A DNA stretch of 34,088 nt from assembly GCA_947626935.1 (NCBI GenBank), contig CANQUD010000001.1, positions 1 through 34,088 on the forward strand, given 5' to 3'. Source of the stretch: an uncultured Clostridia bacterium (GTDB lineage: Bacteria > Bacillota > Clostridia > Christensenellales > Borkfalkiaceae). The translations under genes were made by a program, and so were the position numbers. Each line of letters begins with the position of its first letter. The stretch's first letter is position 1. This document shows positions 33,239-34,088 of the stretch, piece after piece. The notes under the pieces were generated by a model that saw only the letters and a program-made list of their open reading frames with translations, was not told the DNA's origin and made no database searches.

Positions 33239-33304
33239 TCATCTTTGAGGAAAATTCGGCTTCGGGACTGCTTATTTTTTTTGCCCGAGCACATACTGTC
33301 ACAG

Positions 33305-34088
33305 ATGAAAAAGGTACTGCTTGCGGTCCTGATCCCCCTCGGGGTGACGGCGGCGCTCCTTCTCGGGGGGCTTTTCTATTCTTTCGGCGTGACGGCGGGC
33401 GTCAGGCTCGACAGCGAAAAACTGCGTCTCTCCACGGCGTGCGTCAGGATCTACGACGGCGAAGGGAAACAGGTCGAGTCGGCGAGGAGAAAAAGCGTCT
33501 CTTCGGACGATCTGCCCGCATATGTCCCGCAGGCGTTCATCGCCGTCGAGGACAAGCGGTTTTATTCCCATCAAGGACTTGACATTCGGCGCATCGGCGG
33601 TGCGCTCCTCAAAAACATCACATCGTTTTCCTTTCGGGAAGGCGCTTCGACGATCTCCCAACAGCTCATCAAGAATACCCATTTGACGAGCGAAAAGACG
33701 ATCGCACGCAAGCTGAAGGAAGTGAAATTGACGCAGCAACTCGAAAAGAAGTACTCGAAAGACGAGATCATCGAACTGTACCTCAACTCGATCTACTTCG
33801 GGCACGACGTGTTCGGCATCGCCGCGGCATCCGATTTTTACTTCGGCAAAGAGGCAGAAACCCTCTCCCCCGCCGAGGGCGCGATGCTTGCGGCGCTCGT
33901 GAAGTCACCCAACCGCTATTCTCCCTTCCGCAACGCAGAAGCCTGCCGTTCCCGCCGTAATTTTGTCCTGAAACTCATGAAAGAGCAGGGCTATCTGGAT
34001 GAAACTGCCTATGCGGAAGCCGTAAATGCGCCGCTCCCCGAGATCTCTTCCGAAAAAAAGAGCGGCGACGTCTACCTCTCCCTCGTGT
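33305..34088 (+). CDS. Class A penicillin-binding protein / glycosyltransferase family 51, N-terminal part
   Basis: The first 261 residues of a bifunctional or monofunctional peptidoglycan synthase; the window ends before any transpeptidase domain. A short cytosolic start (MKK) and membrane helix (4-28) lead to the GT51 domain: AVEDKRFYSHQGLD with the catalytic glutamate E82, EGASTISQQLIKN, the second conserved glutamate region KDEIIELYLNSIYFG, and LSPAEGAMLAALVKSPNRYSPF. It polymerises lipid II outside the membrane. ATG 33305 has no clear ribosome binding site upstream. Divergent from sir2; no convincing promoter was found in the 103-base gap for this strand. Confidence 0.92.
   Translation, partial: MKKVLLAVLIPLGVTAALLLGGLFYSFGVTAGVRLDSEKLRLSTACVRIYDGEGKQVESARRKSVSSDDLPAYVPQAFIAVEDKRFYSHQGLDIRRIGGALLKNITSFSFREGASTISQQLIKNTHLTSEKTIARKLKEVKLTQQLEKKYSKDEIIELYLNSIYFGHDVFGIAAASDFYFGKEAETLSPAEGAMLAALVKSPNRYSPFRNAEACRSRRNFVLKLMKEQGYLDETAYAEAVNAPLPEISSEKKSGDVYLSLV

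Noticed and set aside
33261-33304. Promoter and hairpin for the class A PBP gene
   Set aside because: CATACT at 33292-33297 resembles a -10 box but has no -35 hexamer at 15-19 bases, and the TTCGGG/CCCGAG pairing is too short to trust.
1-34088. CRISPR arrays, tRNA or rRNA genes, insertion sequences, phage genes
   Set aside because: No regularly spaced direct repeats, cloverleaf-like segments, transposase motifs or terminal inverted repeats were noticed on reading either strand; short tRNAs could still be missed by eye.

Overview
The window looks like chromosomal DNA of a Gram-positive, low-copy-repeat Bacillota (class Clostridia; an uncultured gut-type lineage such as Christensenellales is possible but not shown). 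Reasons: strong AAGGAGG-type ribosome binding sites, consensus sigma-A promoters (several with exact 17-bp spacers), a mraZ-rsmH-ftsL-pbp division and cell wall (dcw) cluster, an XRE-cupin/potABCD operon, a miaB-mutS-mutL-miaA cluster and many ATGA stop/start overlaps. MurE carries the DNPR motif of meso-diaminopimelate-adding enzymes, so the wall is probably DAP type.

Layout. (1) About 76-11190, minus strand: a dcw operon driven by a perfect TTGACA-N17-TATAAT promoter overlapped by 10-bp-spaced TGG repeats that look like MraZ boxes. Order: mraZ, rsmH, ftsL-like, class B PBP, murE, mraY, murD, ftsW, murA, ftsQ, terminator. murF, murG, murB, murC and ftsZ are not here. murI lies just upstream on the same strand. 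(2) 12065-12545, plus: rpsT (S20) with its own promoter and terminator plus a second stand-alone hairpin. (3) 12590-18168, plus: polyamine uptake operon, XRE-cupin regulator then potA-potB-potC-potD, with three copies of a 17-bp operator-like sequence between promoter and regulator. PotA has a duplicated C-terminal regulatory region; PotD is oversized and appears anchored at both ends. (4) 18182-23862, minus: a poorly described membrane operon: SPFH/band 7 protein, unknown 2-TM protein, NatA-type ATPase, NatB-type permease, unknown 8-TM protein, small ribbon-helix-helix (RHH) protein, then a separately promoted small membrane protein. Its promoter carries two tandem TGATATCA palindromes at the start point of transcription. 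This is the best candidate in the window for an undescribed system. (5) 23903-24643, plus: upp with promoter and a bidirectional terminator. (6) 24653-33238, minus: sir2, miaB, mutS, mutL, miaA and a PLP-dependent methionine gamma-lyase-family gene, tightly packed; the promoter sits so close to the sir2 ATG that the mRNA should be leaderless. (7) 33305-end, plus: the first 261 codons of a class A PBP/transglycosylase cut by the window edge.

Working together: region 1 plus murI and the class A PBP supply peptidoglycan precursors, flippase-side polymerases and septal scaffold; region 3 imports spermidine/putrescine under a cupin sensor; region 6 pairs tRNA A37 modification (MiaA then MiaB) with mismatch repair; region 4 may be a membrane-stress or export module (inference). 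No tRNA, rRNA, CRISPR array, insertion sequence or phage gene was recognised. Base composition and style look uniform, so I see no clear acquired island. All calls come from reading the sequence; no database search was run.
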